64,000 bases of DNA from Acetitomaculum ruminis DSM 5522 (GCF_900112085.1 NZ_FOJY01000002.1:62001-126000); one strand, 5' to 3'; shown: positions 44,693 through 54,899, numbered from the stretch's first letter. Notes: generated by a model from the sequence alone, not told the origin. A program made the numbers and translations.

Positions 44693-45964
44693 TTAAACTA
44701 TTGTTACTTCCGATTCCATATCATAAAATCCAACTGTATTCTGATTTGAAATTACTGTAATACCACAGGCATCATAAAGTCTGTGATACACGACAAAATC
44801 CTCTCCGATAAAACCGGTTACTCCAAAAGATAATAAATACTCTCCACCTTGAAGGTTCATGTGCTGTTTAAATGTAATCTTTTTAACTTCGCCCTCTTCA
44901 CCTGATAATAATATTTTATTTTCAAACATATTATTGGTTCCGGTTATTTCATTACCTTTTAAATCCCTTATGGTAAATGCAAAAATAGGATTTTCGACTT
45001 TTTTATTGAAACGCACTTTTAATATAATTGAAAAATCAGAGCCTTTCATAATATTACTTCCAATAGTTCCAATATCATCTATTATACCAAAGTCTATAAT
45101 TTCTGCATCCTTTTTTCCATATTCACTAATATCCGGATTTAATGATATTTGATCCATTAGTTTTATTGAGTCTTTTTCATCACCGGCTTGTTTATTAATT
45201 ATTTTTTCTTTAGCTTCTGCCTCTCTTTGTCCAACCAGCACCTTCTTATAAAGATCCACCATATCCTTTGGTTCGCCTTCATCTAATTTAACACCCTTGT
45301 TTAAAAGTACCACCCTATCGCAATAACGGTTTATACTGCTTAAATCATGACTTACAAAAATAATGGTTTTTCCCATTTCTTTGAATTCATCAAATTTTTT
45401 ATAGCATTTTGCCTGAAAAAATACATCTCCAACGGATAAAGCTTCATCTACTATAAGAATTTCAGGATCAATATTAATGGCAACTGCAAATGCAAGTCTT
45501 ACAAACATACCACTGGAATAGGTCTTTACAGGCTGATTAACAAAATCACCTATATCGGCAAAATCCAGAATGGCATCCATTTTCTCGTCAATTTCCTCCT
45601 TGGAAAATCCTATCATGGTTCCATTTAAATATACATTTTCAATTCCTGTGTATTCCATATTAAATCCGGCACCCAGTTCTAATAAAGCTGAAATCCTTCC
45701 ATCTATTTGAACCTGTCCCTGAGTTGGATTTAATACCCCGGTAATTATCTTTAATATGGTAGATTTACCGGAACCATTTGTACCGATTATACCAAGGGTT
45801 TCACCTTTTTTTACTTTAAAACTTATATCATTTAAAGCATAATGCTCTTTATAACATTTTTTTCTTGTAAGACCTAAAGAGTCTTTTAGCCTATCACTTG
45901 CTTTGTCATAGAGTTTATAAACTTTTGTAACATTTTCAACTCTGACTGCATATTCTTCCTTCAC
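44693..45964 (-). CDS. wzt: Polysaccharide ABC exporter ATPase with C-terminal glycan-binding-type domain
   Basis: A 423-residue protein. Residues 1-245 are the ABC ATPase (Walker A GTNGSGKST, signature YSSGMFVRLAFA, Walker B EILIVDEALSVGD, H-loop VSHD). Residues about 285-423 form a beta-rich domain (IDFGIIDDIG, FAFTIRDLKGNEITG, LSFGVTGF) like the Wzt C-terminal domain that binds the modified non-reducing end of O-antigen chains in Gram-negative bacteria. Translation starts at GTG 45964 behind GGAGG. It pairs with the permease just upstream. Confidence 0.9.
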   Translation of the reverse strand: MKEEYAVRVENVTKVYKLYDKASDRLKDSLGLTRKKCYKEHYALNDISFKVKKGETLGIIGTNGSGKSTILKIITGVLNPTQGQVQIDGRISALLELGAGFNMEYTGIENVYLNGTMIGFSKEEIDEKMDAILDFADIGDFVNQPVKTYSSGMFVRLAFAVAINIDPEILIVDEALSVGDVFFQAKCYKKFDEFKEMGKTIIFVSHDLSSINRYCDRVVLLNKGVKLDEGEPKDMVDLYKKVLVGQREAEAKEKIINKQAGDEKDSIKLMDQISLNPDISEYGKKDAEIIDFGIIDDIGTIGSNIMKGSDFSIILKVRFNKKVENPIFAFTIRDLKGNEITGTNNMFENKILLSGEEGEVKKITFKQHMNLQGGEYLLSFGVTGFIGEDFVVYHRLYDACGITVISNQNTVGFYDMESEVTIV

Positions 45965-45992
45965 AAAGATTCCTCCAACTAATATTTCTTAA

Positions 45993-46820
45993 TTATAATA
46001 CATCTGCAAAATGAACTCTAAGCTTTTTAAATATTGTTGTACCAAGCCAAAATGCAATAATTACAAAAACCCAAAAAATAACTGATGTTTCGGTTTCCTG
46101 CCAAAACCAGACTCTATCATATAATGAATCTCTAAAGCCCTGAACAATATAAAAAACAGGATTTAATTTAAAAATAAATATTAAAATCTCATTATGTAGC
46201 ATTGAAAACGGCCACATAATAGGAGTTGCCCAAATTCCAACCATAAGAGCTATATTTACTACTTGTGTAAGGTCTCTAAAAAATACAACTATCGCACTTG
46301 TTATATAACTTAATGCCAAAGTTAATATAAATAAGCAAAATGAGTAATATATTAGCTGAATTGTATATATAGAAGGCATTATTCCATTTGCGGCATAAAA
46401 AATTATACAAAACAAAACAAAAAAAACATGGACATAAAAAGCTGATAATACCTTAACTACAGGTAGTATATCTATATTAAAAACAACTTTTTTTACAAGA
46501 TAATTGTATTGCAATAACGCAGCCGTACCACCGTTTACAGCATCCGAAAAGAAAAACCATGGTACTAGTCCCGATACAAGATAGCAAACAAATTTAACAT
46601 GTATGCCCTGTTTTGCAAGAACTGAACCGGCAGACAAACCATGTTCCATTACAAACCAATACATTACAACCATTATAACCGGCTGTACAAAGGCCCATAT
46701 TATACCAAGATATGAACCTGCATATTTTGTTTTAAAATCATTCCATGCCAATGTAAAAATAAGTTTTCTGCTTTCTATAATATTTTTTAACAATGACTGT
46801 TCTTTATTATCCGAACTCAC
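45993..46820 (-). CDS. wzm: Polysaccharide ABC exporter permease
   Basis: A 275-residue ABC-2 permease with six transmembrane helices and the amphipathic start LAWNDFKTKYAGSYLGIIWAF typical for Wzm/TagG in outline (residues 19-39). It forms the channel for lipid-linked glycan with the ATPase encoded 28 nt downstream. Start is GTG 46820. Upstream, only 9 nt separate it from rfbC, so it belongs to the rfb transcript. A second permease of the same family is at 39581-40372. Confidence 0.92.
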   Translation of the reverse strand: MSSDNKEQSLLKNIIESRKLIFTLAWNDFKTKYAGSYLGIIWAFVQPVIMVVMYWFVMEHGLSAGSVLAKQGIHVKFVCYLVSGLVPWFFFSDAVNGGTAALLQYNYLVKKVVFNIDILPVVKVLSAFYVHVFFVLFCIIFYAANGIMPSIYTIQLIYYSFCLFILTLALSYITSAIVVFFRDLTQVVNIALMVGIWATPIMWPFSMLHNEILIFIFKLNPVFYIVQGFRDSLYDRVWFWQETETSVIFWVFVIIAFWLGTTIFKKLRVHFADVL

Positions 46821-46829
46821 AAATTTTAC

Positions 46830-47393
46830 CTACTTTCTATATTTTTCAGTGAATTCCTCTAAACCACCCCACTTCTGATCTTTTTCAGATAAAGTAAGTT
46901 CAAAGTTTTCATCGAATGGCCATTCTATGCCTATTGAAGGATCATTGTATGCAATACCACCCTCATCATTTGGATGATAAAAGTCAGTACATTTATAAGC
47001 AAATTCTGCATAATCTGATAATACTACGAATCCATGAGCAAAATCTTTTGGAATAAAGAACTGCTTTTTATTTTCAGCTGAAAGTGTAACTCCAAACCAT
47101 TTTCCATATGTTTTAGAGCCTTTTCTAAGATCTACAGCTACATCAAATACTTCACCATTTATTACTCTTACAAGCTTGTCTTGAGGAAAGTTAATCTGAA
47201 AATGAAGTCCCCTTAAAACGCCTTTTTTTGAAGCTGACTGATTATCCTGAACAAATACTTCAGCAATTCCGGCTTCTTTAAAGTCATTATAATTGTATGT
47301 CTCCATAAAATAACCTCTTTCATCACCAAAAACAGCCGGTTCAATTATTTTAAGTCCTTCAATATCACATGTTGTTACTTTTATCTTTCCCAT
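46830..47393 (-). CDS. rfbC: dTDP-4-dehydrorhamnose 3,5-epimerase
   Basis: A 187-residue cupin-fold epimerase. It shows the family core VLRGLHFQ with catalytic His, DLRKGSKTYGKW, FFIPKDFAHGFVVLSD and YKCTDFYHPNDEGG. It converts dTDP-4-keto-6-deoxyglucose to the L-lyxo form in dTDP-L-rhamnose synthesis. The reductase gene rfbD is not in the window. A hairpin at 47432-47451 separates it from rfbA. Confidence 0.96.
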   Translation of the reverse strand: MGKIKVTTCDIEGLKIIEPAVFGDERGYFMETYNYNDFKEAGIAEVFVQDNQSASKKGVLRGLHFQINFPQDKLVRVINGEVFDVAVDLRKGSKTYGKWFGVTLSAENKKQFFIPKDFAHGFVVLSDYAEFAYKCTDFYHPNDEGGIAYNDPSIGIEWPFDENFELTLSEKDQKWGGLEEFTEKYRK

Positions 47394-47431
47394 TTTATTT
47401 TCTCCTTTAAATTATTATAAAACTGCCACAA

Positions 47432-47451
47432 AAGGGAGAATTATCTCCCTT
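47432..47451. terminator. Hairpin between rfbA and rfbC, weak terminator or processing site
   Basis: AAGGGAGA (47432-47439), ATTA loop, TCTCCCTT (47444-47451). On the minus strand TTTTG follows, a short T-run that would allow much read-through. Confidence 0.55.
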
Positions 47452-47489
47452 GTTAATGTCCTTTATATATCTGTTTATCCGTTTAATTA

Positions 47490-48359
47490 TTACAGTCCTT
47501 CTGAAATATCAATCAGATATTTTCCATAATCTGTCTTTAAAAGTGGTTGTGCAAGTTTTATAAGCTGTTCTTTAGAAATAAGTCCTTTTTTATAAGCAAT
47601 TTCTTCAATACAGGAAATGTATAATCCCTGTCTTTTTTGAAAAGCTGCCACAAAATCAGAAGCATCAAGCAGAGCATCATGATTTCCGGTATCAAGCCAT
47701 GCAAAACCACGACCTAAAGTTTCAACCATTAAATCTCCGCGTCTTAAATATTCATTGTTTACTGATGTTATTTCTATCTCGCCCCTTGCAGACGGTTCAA
47801 CATTTGCGGCAATATCAACTACATCATTATCATAGAAATATAACCCAGGTACAGCATAATTAGATTTTGGTTTCTGTGGTTTTTCCTCTATTGAGATTGC
47901 TTTTCCATCTTTGTCAAACTCTACTACTCCATAAGCTCTAGGGTCTTTAACATAATATCCAAATATTGTAGCACCTTTTTCTCTTGATGCTGCTCTTTCA
48001 AGAATATTGGAAAAGTTTTGTCCGTAAAAAATATTATCTCCTAAAACAAGAGCAACTCTGTCATTTCCAATAAACTCTTTACCTACTATAAAAGCATCTG
48101 CAAGACCTCTTGGACTTTCCTGAATAGCATAAGAAATGCTCATTCCCAACTGACTTCCATCTCCAAACAATTCCTCAAATACTTCGATATCCCTTGGAGT
48201 GGAAATAATTAAAACTTCTCTGATATTAGCCAACATAAGGGTTGAGAAGGGATAATAAATCATCGGTTTGTCATAAACCGGCATAATCTGTTTTGAAATA
48301 GCCTTTGTTAGGGGATATAGTCTTGTTCCGGAACCCCCTGCTAAAATAATTCCTTTCAT
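47490..48359 (-). CDS. rfbA: Glucose-1-phosphate thymidylyltransferase
   Basis: A 289-residue nucleotidyltransferase making dTDP-glucose. It starts [18 protein letters not shown], the nucleotide-binding signature, and has [29 protein letters not shown] with the metal-binding Asp and the [19 protein letters not shown] substrate strand in two parts. The ATG at 48359 is preferred because GGAG lies 9 nt upstream; the ATG at 48365 is only 3 nt from it. It opens the dTDP-sugar pathway with rfbB and rfbC in the same run. Confidence 0.96.
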   Translation of the reverse strand: MKGIILAGGSGTRLYPLTKAISKQIMPVYDKPMIYYPFSTLMLANIREVLIISTPRDIEVFEELFGDGSQLGMSISYAIQESPRGLADAFIVGKEFIGNDRVALVLGDNIFYGQNFSNILERAASREKGATIFGYYVKDPRAYGVVEFDKDGKAISIEEKPQKPKSNYAVPGLYFYDNDVVDIAANVEPSARGEIEITSVNNEYLRRGDLMVETLGRGFAWLDTGNHDALLDASDFVAAFQKRQGLYISCIEEIAYKKGLISKEQLIKLAQPLLKTDYGKYLIDISEGL

Positions 48360-48381
48360 ATTCATATGCTCCTTTCTTTTT

Positions 48382-50871
48382 TTACATTCTTCTTAAAGCA
48401 AAATCAGAACGCATCAGGCTTAAATTCCTGTTATAATACGGATCTCCGTTTTTTAATATATCTGACCATCTGTTTGCGAAAAATTCACATTCTGAATGAA
48501 ATCTTTCTATCTTCTCCGGTGTGTCTTCAAGTCCTCTTGAAAGTGATTCATAGTGATATAAAAGTGCAGCTGGATTATATACAACCAAATAGCCTTTTTC
48601 TCTGACTTTTAAGCAATAATCCACATCATTCATAGCAACTCTTAATTCTTCCGTAAGACCTCCCACTTCTTTAAACACACTTCTCTTTGTCATAAGGCAG
48701 GCAGCAGTCACTGCACTGTAATTTTGTGCACTGGTCAATCTTGTAAAGTATCCAAATGAATTTTTATCAAATCCTATGAAGGTATGTCCGGCAATTCCAC
48801 CAAATCCTATAACTACTCCTGCATGCTGTACAGTGTCGTTTGGATAAAGAAGCTTTGCACCTACTATTCCAACATCTTCTCTCATGCAATATCCAAGCAT
48901 CTCACCAAGAGTGTCAGGATTAATTATCTCTGTGTCATTATTCAGCAATAAAAGATACTCTCCATTGGCTTTACTTTCACCAAAATTATTTATTTTAGAG
49001 TAATTAAAATCACCTTTATAGTAAACTACATGAACCTTATCATATTTTGCTTCTATTTCTTTATAATATTCAAAAGTTTCTTCTTGTGTTGAATTATTTT
49101 CTATTATAATAAATTCAAAATTCCTATATACAGACCTGTTTTCGATGGATTCGATACAGGTTTTAAGCTGGTCTATATGATCCTTATTAGGAATAAGAAT
49201 AGAAATCAACGGTTCTTCTTCCCAATGATAAGTAGTTTTATAAGAACCAAGACTGGCTCCCATCTCAACTGTAGCCTGAAATCCCAACCTTTCTAAGTGT
49301 GCCTGAACTGCCCTTTTACCAGATTCAAAAGCATACATTTTACTTGCACCGTCATTGGCAGTGGAATTTTCACCAGCTCTCCAATGATATAAAATCTTTG
49401 GAATATGGTATACACCTTTGGTATTCTCCACACATCTAAGGACAAAATCATAGTCCTGTGCACCATTATACTCAGGATTTAAAAAGCCAACTTTTTCACG
49501 AAGTTCTCTTGTAACAACAACAAGATGACAAAAATAATTAATACTTCTTAAAAAATCTATACTAAAATCCGGTTTAAAATGAGGCTGAAAATATAATAAT
49601 CCATTATCACTTATTTTGTCCTCATCTGAATAAATAAGTCCCACATCATCATATTTATTATAAATTTTCACACATTCAAACAAAGCATCTAAAGATAATA
49701 CATCATCATGATCTGCAAAAGCAATAAGATCACCTTTAGCTGCTTTTAAAGCTACATTTGTATTTTCTGAAATATGAAGTTGCTTTTCATTTCTAATAAC
49801 CTTTATCCTGTTATCTAAGGCTTGTGTTTTATCCAATAAACCTCTCATAGGAGAGTTTTCTCCACTTCCATCTGATAAAACAAGCTCCCAGTTTGTATAT
49901 GACTGTCCTATAACGGAATTAACCAGAGCATTTAAATATTTTTCAGGTGTTTTATAAAGTGGTACCACTATACTTATCAGTGGCATCTTTGAAAATACTG
50001 TATTTTTCTGCTTTATCAAATCAGCATCCTTTGGCATAATATTCTCACGCCATTTCATATAGTCATCAGTATTATCATGCAACTTTAAAACCACTTTCTT
50101 CCAGGTAGCTTTAATTCCAAAATCTTTTATGCTTCTTAAGGTCTTTATACTATATTTAACAAGTTTTTTTGCTTTATTAACATATTTGTTCCCATGTTTT
50201 GTGTCCATGTCAAAAGCGCTTGAATATATACTTTTTTTATTTCCTGATTCAAACCTTATAAAAAATTTTTTATTTTTGTAGTTTTTAACTCTTAGATTAA
50301 AACCGCAATTACCCAGCCTTTCCTTACTTGATTCATAAAAATAATCTATCACATCCGGTTTTGCAAACCATTCAACTTCGTGTTCTATTAAGTTGTTTTT
50401 TGAATCGACTACACTAAAATCAACTTTCTCCGGGCAGGCAACCCATCCTTTAACTAAAACATCATTTTCTTCATTAGTAAAATCCTCGATAAAATAATTG
50501 ATTTCTGTCTGCTGTTTTATTAAAGTGGACACATTCACTTCGTAAAATAAATTTTTATCATTTGATTTTTTGTTTACCAGGAATAAGGATAATTTTTTAT
50601 ATTTTTTTAAATCTGCCGGAAGTTTAATATCCATATAATCTTCTTCATAGATATTTTTATCCATAGCCATATACTTAGCTTTAACAGAAAAATCATCCTT
50701 TTTTTCAAATCCTACATCCAGTTTTAATGAGTCCAGTAATGCCAAAATAGTATAATCTTCTAAGTTTTCTGAATATTCTGTTTCAAACCATCCAACAATA
50801 ATATATCTGGAAAAATCTTCTATGCTAATTCTTGCATTAATTACATTAAATATGTTTTCCTCTACTAGCAT
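48382..50871 (-). CDS. Large bidomain family 2 glycosyltransferase
   Basis: An 829-residue protein. Residues 1-260 form an N-terminal beta-rich module of unknown role (two repeated strands around [13 protein letters not shown] and [11 protein letters not shown]). Residues about 300-540 are one GT2 domain ([28 protein letters not shown]) and residues about 555-829 a second ([31 protein letters not shown]). Two active sites could add two sugars in turn, as in WsaF/WbbL-type enzymes in rhamnan-like clusters. No membrane helix. It follows rfbB by 9 nt. Confidence 0.88.
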   Translation of the reverse strand: MLVEENIFNVINARISIEDFSRYIIVGWFETEYSENLEDYTILALLDSLKLDVGFEKKDDFSVKAKYMAMDKNIYEEDYMDIKLPADLKKYKKLSLFLVNKKSNDKNLFYEVNVSTLIKQQTEINYFIEDFTNEENDVLVKGWVACPEKVDFSVVDSKNNLIEHEVEWFAKPDVIDYFYESSKERLGNCGFNLRVKNYKNKKFFIRFESGNKKSIYSSAFDMDTKHGNKYVNKAKKLVKYSIKTLRSIKDFGIKATWKKVVLKLHDNTDDYMKWRENIMPKDADLIKQKNTVFSKMPLISIVVPLYKTPEKYLNALVNSVIGQSYTNWELVLSDGSGENSPMRGLLDKTQALDNRIKVIRNEKQLHISENTNVALKAAKGDLIAFADHDDVLSLDALFECVKIYNKYDDVGLIYSDEDKISDNGLLYFQPHFKPDFSIDFLRSINYFCHLVVVTRELREKVGFLNPEYNGAQDYDFVLRCVENTKGVYHIPKILYHWRAGENSTANDGASKMYAFESGKRAVQAHLERLGFQATVEMGASLGSYKTTYHWEEEPLISILIPNKDHIDQLKTCIESIENRSVYRNFEFIIIENNSTQEETFEYYKEIEAKYDKVHVVYYKGDFNYSKINNFGESKANGEYLLLLNNDTEIINPDTLGEMLGYCMREDVGIVGAKLLYPNDTVQHAGVVIGFGGIAGHTFIGFDKNSFGYFTRLTSAQNYSAVTAACLMTKRSVFKEVGGLTEELRVAMNDVDYCLKVREKGYLVVYNPAALLYHYESLSRGLEDTPEKIERFHSECEFFANRWSDILKNGDPYYNRNLSLMRSDFALRRM

Positions 50872-50880
50872 AATACCATC

Positions 50881-51960
50881 CTATCTGTTTTTGTACATTT
50901 CCTGATAATATTTCTGGTAATCGCCACTTGTTACATTTTTCATCCAGTCTTCATGCTCAAAATACCATTTTATAGTCATTCTGATACCTTCTTTAAACAT
51001 GGTATCAGGTTCCCAGCCAACAGCAGCCTTGATTTTATCAGGTGCAATGGCATATCTTCTGTCATGACCTTTTCTGTCTGTTACATATGTAATAAGGTCT
51101 TTTGATACAAGTTTTTTTCTAGGATCATTATCATCCAATTCTTCCTGTAATACCTCAATAATAGTGTTTACAATTTCAATATTCTGCTTTTCATTATGTC
51201 CACCGATATTATAAGTTTCAAATAATTTCCCTTCTTCCATTACCATATCGATGGCTTTTGCATGGTCTCTAACATAAAGCCAGTCTCTGACATTCTTTCC
51301 GTCTCCGTATATTGGAAGTTTCTTTCCACTAAGAGCATTATTGATCATAAGTGGAATAAGCTTTTCAGGAAACTGATACGGACCATAGTTATTTGAGCAA
51401 TTTGTAATATTTGCTGGGAATTTATAGGTATCCATATAAGATTTTACAATCATATCTGAAGAAGCTTTACTTGCTGAGTAAGGACTATGTGGATCATAAG
51501 GTGTAGTCTCATAAAAATACTCGCCTTCTTTTTCAAGTGAGCCATAAACCTCATCAGTTGAAACATGTAAAAATTTCTTTCCTTCTTTAAAAGATTCTCC
51601 CTCTTCCCATGATTCTTTAGCACAATTTAACATTACAAGTGTTCCTAAAACATTGGTTTTAACAAAAACTTCAGGATTTTTAATACTTCTATCAACATGA
51701 CTTTCCGCTGCAAAATGAACAACTCTGTCAATATCATTCTCGCTGAATATTTTTCTGATAGCTTCCTTGTCACAAATATCCGCTTTTACAAATGTATAAT
51801 TATCTCTATCTTCTACATCTTTAAGATTTTCAAGGTTTCCGGCATAAGTAAGTGCGTCAACATTAATAATCCTTATGTCATCTCCGTATTTTTCAAACAT
51901 ATAATGAATATAGTTTGAGCCGATAAATCCGGCTCCGCCTGTAACTAAGTATGTTCTCAT
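50881..51960 (-). CDS. rfbB: dTDP-glucose 4,6-dehydratase
   Basis: A 359-residue extended short-chain dehydrogenase. NAD-binding TGGAGFIGSNY, active-site THR-type HVSTDEVYGSL, catalytic Tyr-Lys in SPYSASKAS and the substrate motif NCSNNYGPYQFPEKLIP are all present. It makes dTDP-4-keto-6-deoxyglucose. It is the first gene of the polysaccharide operon, directly behind a strong promoter at 52040-52068, with GGAGG before the ATG. Confidence 0.97.
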   Translation of the reverse strand: MRTYLVTGGAGFIGSNYIHYMFEKYGDDIRIINVDALTYAGNLENLKDVEDRDNYTFVKADICDKEAIRKIFSENDIDRVVHFAAESHVDRSIKNPEVFVKTNVLGTLVMLNCAKESWEEGESFKEGKKFLHVSTDEVYGSLEKEGEYFYETTPYDPHSPYSASKASSDMIVKSYMDTYKFPANITNCSNNYGPYQFPEKLIPLMINNALSGKKLPIYGDGKNVRDWLYVRDHAKAIDMVMEEGKLFETYNIGGHNEKQNIEIVNTIIEVLQEELDDNDPRKKLVSKDLITYVTDRKGHDRRYAIAPDKIKAAVGWEPDTMFKEGIRMTIKWYFEHEDWMKNVTSGDYQKYYQEMYKNR

Positions 51961-52039
51961 AATAAAATGCCTCCATTTAATTTATATAAATATAATTGAT
52001 TTTCATAAGTACTAAAACCTATTGTGAATTAACTAATTG

Positions 52040-52068
52040 ATTATAGCATTGACAATTTATCTTTGCAA
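52040..52068 (-). promoter_or_regulatory. Promoter of the polysaccharide operon
   Basis: Minus strand TTGCAA (52068-52063), 17-bp spacer, TATAAT (52045-52040) with TGC directly before it (extended -10). The leader to rfbB is about 75 nt. Confidence 0.82.
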
Positions 52069-52129
52069 CGACAAAGAGATAATTCTATTCTTTATTAAGT
52101 AAAAATTAAAAAAATCTTAAGCCTTATGA

Positions 52130-53185
52130 TTAATCTAGTAGCAATAATTTATCCTTAGGCAAAGAAACATATTTTATGTCAAAGTTTTCCTTATCATTAA
52201 AGAAATCCATGTTTTTACCTATTTTATACCATATTTCACCCTGAGTTTTTTTATCAGAATTTTTCAAAACATAAGTCACCTCAAAAGGGGCGTCATCTAT
52301 TCTATCTGTAAACACTTCAAGAGAATTTTCAGATTTTTCATATTCCAGACAAACATCATGTGCCCTTATTCCAACATGTGTGATGGAATCTTTTACTTTT
52401 TCCTGGGTTTTCAATTCAACATTCCAATCCAAGGCCTTTATTGAATAATCACCGGTTTTTACGGCTTTACTAATGTTTTTACACCCTGTAAGCCTTGCAG
52501 CTTCTAGCTTTTTAGGATTTATAAATAATGATTTTGTATCGCCAAAACTTATTATTTTCCCCTCATTCATTATTGCCAATTTGTCACAAAACCTGTAAAT
52601 TTCATCTCTGCTGTGAGAAACCATTATAATGTCTCCATGAAATTCCTTTAAGTATTCCAATAATTCTAATTGAAGTTTGTCTTTCAAAAAGCTGTCTAAT
52701 GCTGAAAAAGGTTCATCCAGCATAATAATATCCGGCGAAGAAGCCATGATTCTTGCTAGGGCACACCTTTGCTGTTGACCCCCGGAAAGCTCATAAGGAT
52801 GTCTTTTTTCAAGGTCTTTTAGTCCAAATTTTTCAATATATCCATTAACAATGGACTTTTTTTCGGAATTACTTTTGTTTTTTAAGCCAATCCCTATATT
52901 TTCTTCCACAGTCATATTTGGAAACAATGCATAATTCTGAAAAAGGTAGCCCACTTTTCTTTCCTGGGGTTTTAAATCTATTTTTTTATCAAAATCATAA
53001 ATTGTTCTTCCATTTAAAACTATTTTTCCGCTATCAGGTTTTTCTATTCCGGCTATCATTTTTAAAGTCATGCTTTTACCGCAACCACTTGCTCCTAATA
53101 TACCAAGACATTTGCCATCATGGGACAATTCTATATCTATATTAAAGTTATTTAATTTTTTATTCAACTTAATATCTATTGACAT
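52130..53185 (-). CDS. modC: Molybdate/tungstate ABC transporter ATPase
   Basis: A 351-residue ABC ATPase. Walker A GASGCGKSM, signature LSGGQQQRCALA, Walker B IIMLDEPFSALD and H-loop MVSHSR, followed by a C-terminal regulatory region of about 120 residues (VGIRAHDVCLEY, TOBE/MOP-like) as in ModC. The ATG at 53185 has AGGTGG 5 nt upstream. It is next to modB. Molybdate against tungstate specificity cannot be told. Confidence 0.93.
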   Translation of the reverse strand: MSIDIKLNKKLNNFNIDIELSHDGKCLGILGASGCGKSMTLKMIAGIEKPDSGKIVLNGRTIYDFDKKIDLKPQERKVGYLFQNYALFPNMTVEENIGIGLKNKSNSEKKSIVNGYIEKFGLKDLEKRHPYELSGGQQQRCALARIMASSPDIIMLDEPFSALDSFLKDKLQLELLEYLKEFHGDIIMVSHSRDEIYRFCDKLAIMNEGKIISFGDTKSLFINPKKLEAARLTGCKNISKAVKTGDYSIKALDWNVELKTQEKVKDSITHVGIRAHDVCLEYEKSENSLEVFTDRIDDAPFEVTYVLKNSDKKTQGEIWYKIGKNMDFFNDKENFDIKYVSLPKDKLLLLD

Positions 53186-53187
53186 AA

Positions 53188-53871
53188 TTACCACCTTTTA
53201 ACATTTTTCATTCCATGACCTGTAAGAACATTAATAGAAACCACAATAGCAAATGAAAGAATAATTATCACTATTACCCAAAAGGCTGCTATATCATAAT
53301 TTCCCGCTGAAACTTCAGCTGCAATAGCCGTTGAAATTGTTCTTGTCTTTCCTAATATATTGCCTGCCAGCATTGTTGTTGCCCCGTATTCTCCTATTGC
53401 CCTGGCAAAGGTAAGGACAGTTCCCGAAGCTATACCGGGACCTGCAACCGGAACTATAATTTTCCAGAATATTTTTCTTTCAGACAAGCCCAAAGTTCTG
53501 CCGGCATAAATCAAATTTATATCAACCTGTTCAAAAGCCGCCCGGGTATTTCTGTACATTAAAGGAAAAGCAATAACTATTGCTGCCATAACGCAACCAT
53601 ACCAGGTTTGAACCACTTTAATTCCCAAATGATTTAACAAAAATATACCAAAAGGACGTCTTAAACTAAATATTAGAAGTAAAATAAAGCCGGCAACAGT
53701 AGGGGGCAAAACCAATGGCAAAGTCAAAATCCCATCTAATATCCATTTAACTTTCTTATTTGCCCTCATTACCAGGCCTGCTATTATTATACCTAAAATA
53801 AAGGAAATCGCAGTTGCAACTATGCCTGTTTTTAGCGAAATCAATAAAGGACTCCAGTCTATTTTTTCCAA
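53188..53871 (-). CDS. modB: Molybdate/tungstate ABC transporter permease
   Basis: A 227-residue permease with five to six transmembrane helices, LPLVLPPTVAGFILL, a PLMYRNTRAAFEQ helix and the EAA-type cytoplasmic loop GLSERKIFWKIIVP. This matches ModB length and motifs. Translation most likely starts at TTG 53871, preceded by GAGGAGG with 7 nt spacing; the longer frame to 53916 begins in the terminator region. It is separated from modA by 92 nt with a hairpin in between. Confidence 0.92.
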   Translation of the reverse strand: MEKIDWSPLLISLKTGIVATAISFILGIIIAGLVMRANKKVKWILDGILTLPLVLPPTVAGFILLLIFSLRRPFGIFLLNHLGIKVVQTWYGCVMAAIVIAFPLMYRNTRAAFEQVDINLIYAGRTLGLSERKIFWKIIVPVAGPGIASGTVLTFARAIGEYGATTMLAGNILGKTRTISTAIAAEVSAGNYDIAAFWVIVIIILSFAIVVSINVLTGHGMKNVKRW

Positions 53872-53916
53872 TCTTTTTCCTCCTCTTATCTTATATATCC
53901 TTAATAATTTAAACAT

Positions 53917-53942
53917 AAAAATAGCGGCAAAAAATGCCGCTA
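53917..53942 (-). terminator. Hairpin with T-run between modA and modB
   Basis: Minus strand TAGCGGCA (53942-53935) pairs with TGCCGCTA (53929-53922), followed by TTTTT. Partial termination here would give more modA than modBC message. Confidence 0.75.
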
Positions 53943-53963
53943 AACATAATTTAATCGTTAGTA

Positions 53964-54827
53964 TTAATCAATTTTAAAACCATAATTTTCAAATAAACTT
54001 AATGCATCTTCTGTCTGAAGATATTCAAACAAATCCTTTGCGGCCTCTATTTGTGCATCTGTAGCGGTTTTGCTATCAACGATTCCTACAGGATACACAC
54101 AAGGAGTAGTATAATACTCTTTTGGACAAGTTGCAATAACTTCTACTGAGTCTTCAGCTGATTTTGCATCTGTAGCATAAACAACTCCAACTTCATTACT
54201 ACCTTCTGCAACTGCGGATAATACAGCAGTAACATTTTGGCAACTATTAATTTCCATTTTATTTACAGTGTCCATATTTCCAATGTTGTTAAAAATCTCT
54301 CTTGCATATTGTCCAACTGGAACATCTTCATTGGCAAGTGCCATATTTTTAGCATCTGTAATATTGTCAAATCCTGTTACAGCAGTTTCTGTTCCTTTTG
54401 CTTTAATAAGTACGACTTCATTTTCTAAAAGATCTTTAATATTGTCTTTATTTACCAAGCCTTCATCTGCTAAAGCATTCATCTGTTTTGTGGCAGCTGA
54501 GAAAAATAATTGGCAATCTGCACCTTCTTCAATCTGTTTTTGAAGTGTTCCGGAACTGTCTGCATTAAATACAATATTTACGTTTGGATGTTCTTTTTCG
54601 TAGTCAGCTTTTATTTCTTCCATAACATTATTAAGGCTTGCTGCTATAAAAAAGTCAATCTCAACAGGTTCTTCTGTTTTGTTTTCTACTTTTTCGTCAC
54701 TTACATCCTTTGTTTCATTCTGTTTTGTAGACTCTGTTTTTGTGTTGTTTCCACACCCAGCAAGTCCTGTCAAAGCAAAACAAATCAGTGCAAACATAAG
54801 TAAGAAGTTCGTAATTCTTGTCTTCAT
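53964..54827 (-). CDS. modA: Molybdate/tungstate-binding lipoprotein
   Basis: A 287-residue solute-binding lipoprotein: signal peptide with lipobox LAGC (Cys about 24), a Thr/Lys/Glu-rich linker and a two-lobed ModA domain with FFIAASLNNVMEEI, NADSSGTLQKQIEEGA and CQLFFSAATKQMNAL. The ATG at 54827 has GGAGG 9 nt upstream. It binds the oxyanion outside the cell and passes it to ModBC. Divergent from the PBP-like regulator at 55274. Confidence 0.94.
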   Translation of the reverse strand: MKTRITNFLLMFALICFALTGLAGCGNNTKTESTKQNETKDVSDEKVENKTEEPVEIDFFIAASLNNVMEEIKADYEKEHPNVNIVFNADSSGTLQKQIEEGADCQLFFSAATKQMNALADEGLVNKDNIKDLLENEVVLIKAKGTETAVTGFDNITDAKNMALANEDVPVGQYAREIFNNIGNMDTVNKMEINSCQNVTAVLSAVAEGSNEVGVVYATDAKSAEDSVEVIATCPKEYYTTPCVYPVGIVDSKTATDAQIEAAKDLFEYLQTEDALSLFENYGFKID

Positions 54828-54899
54828 AATTAAATACCTCCACACACTTTAAAGTTTCTTTAATGTTTTAAATTGTTTATTATATTTTAAACATGATTT

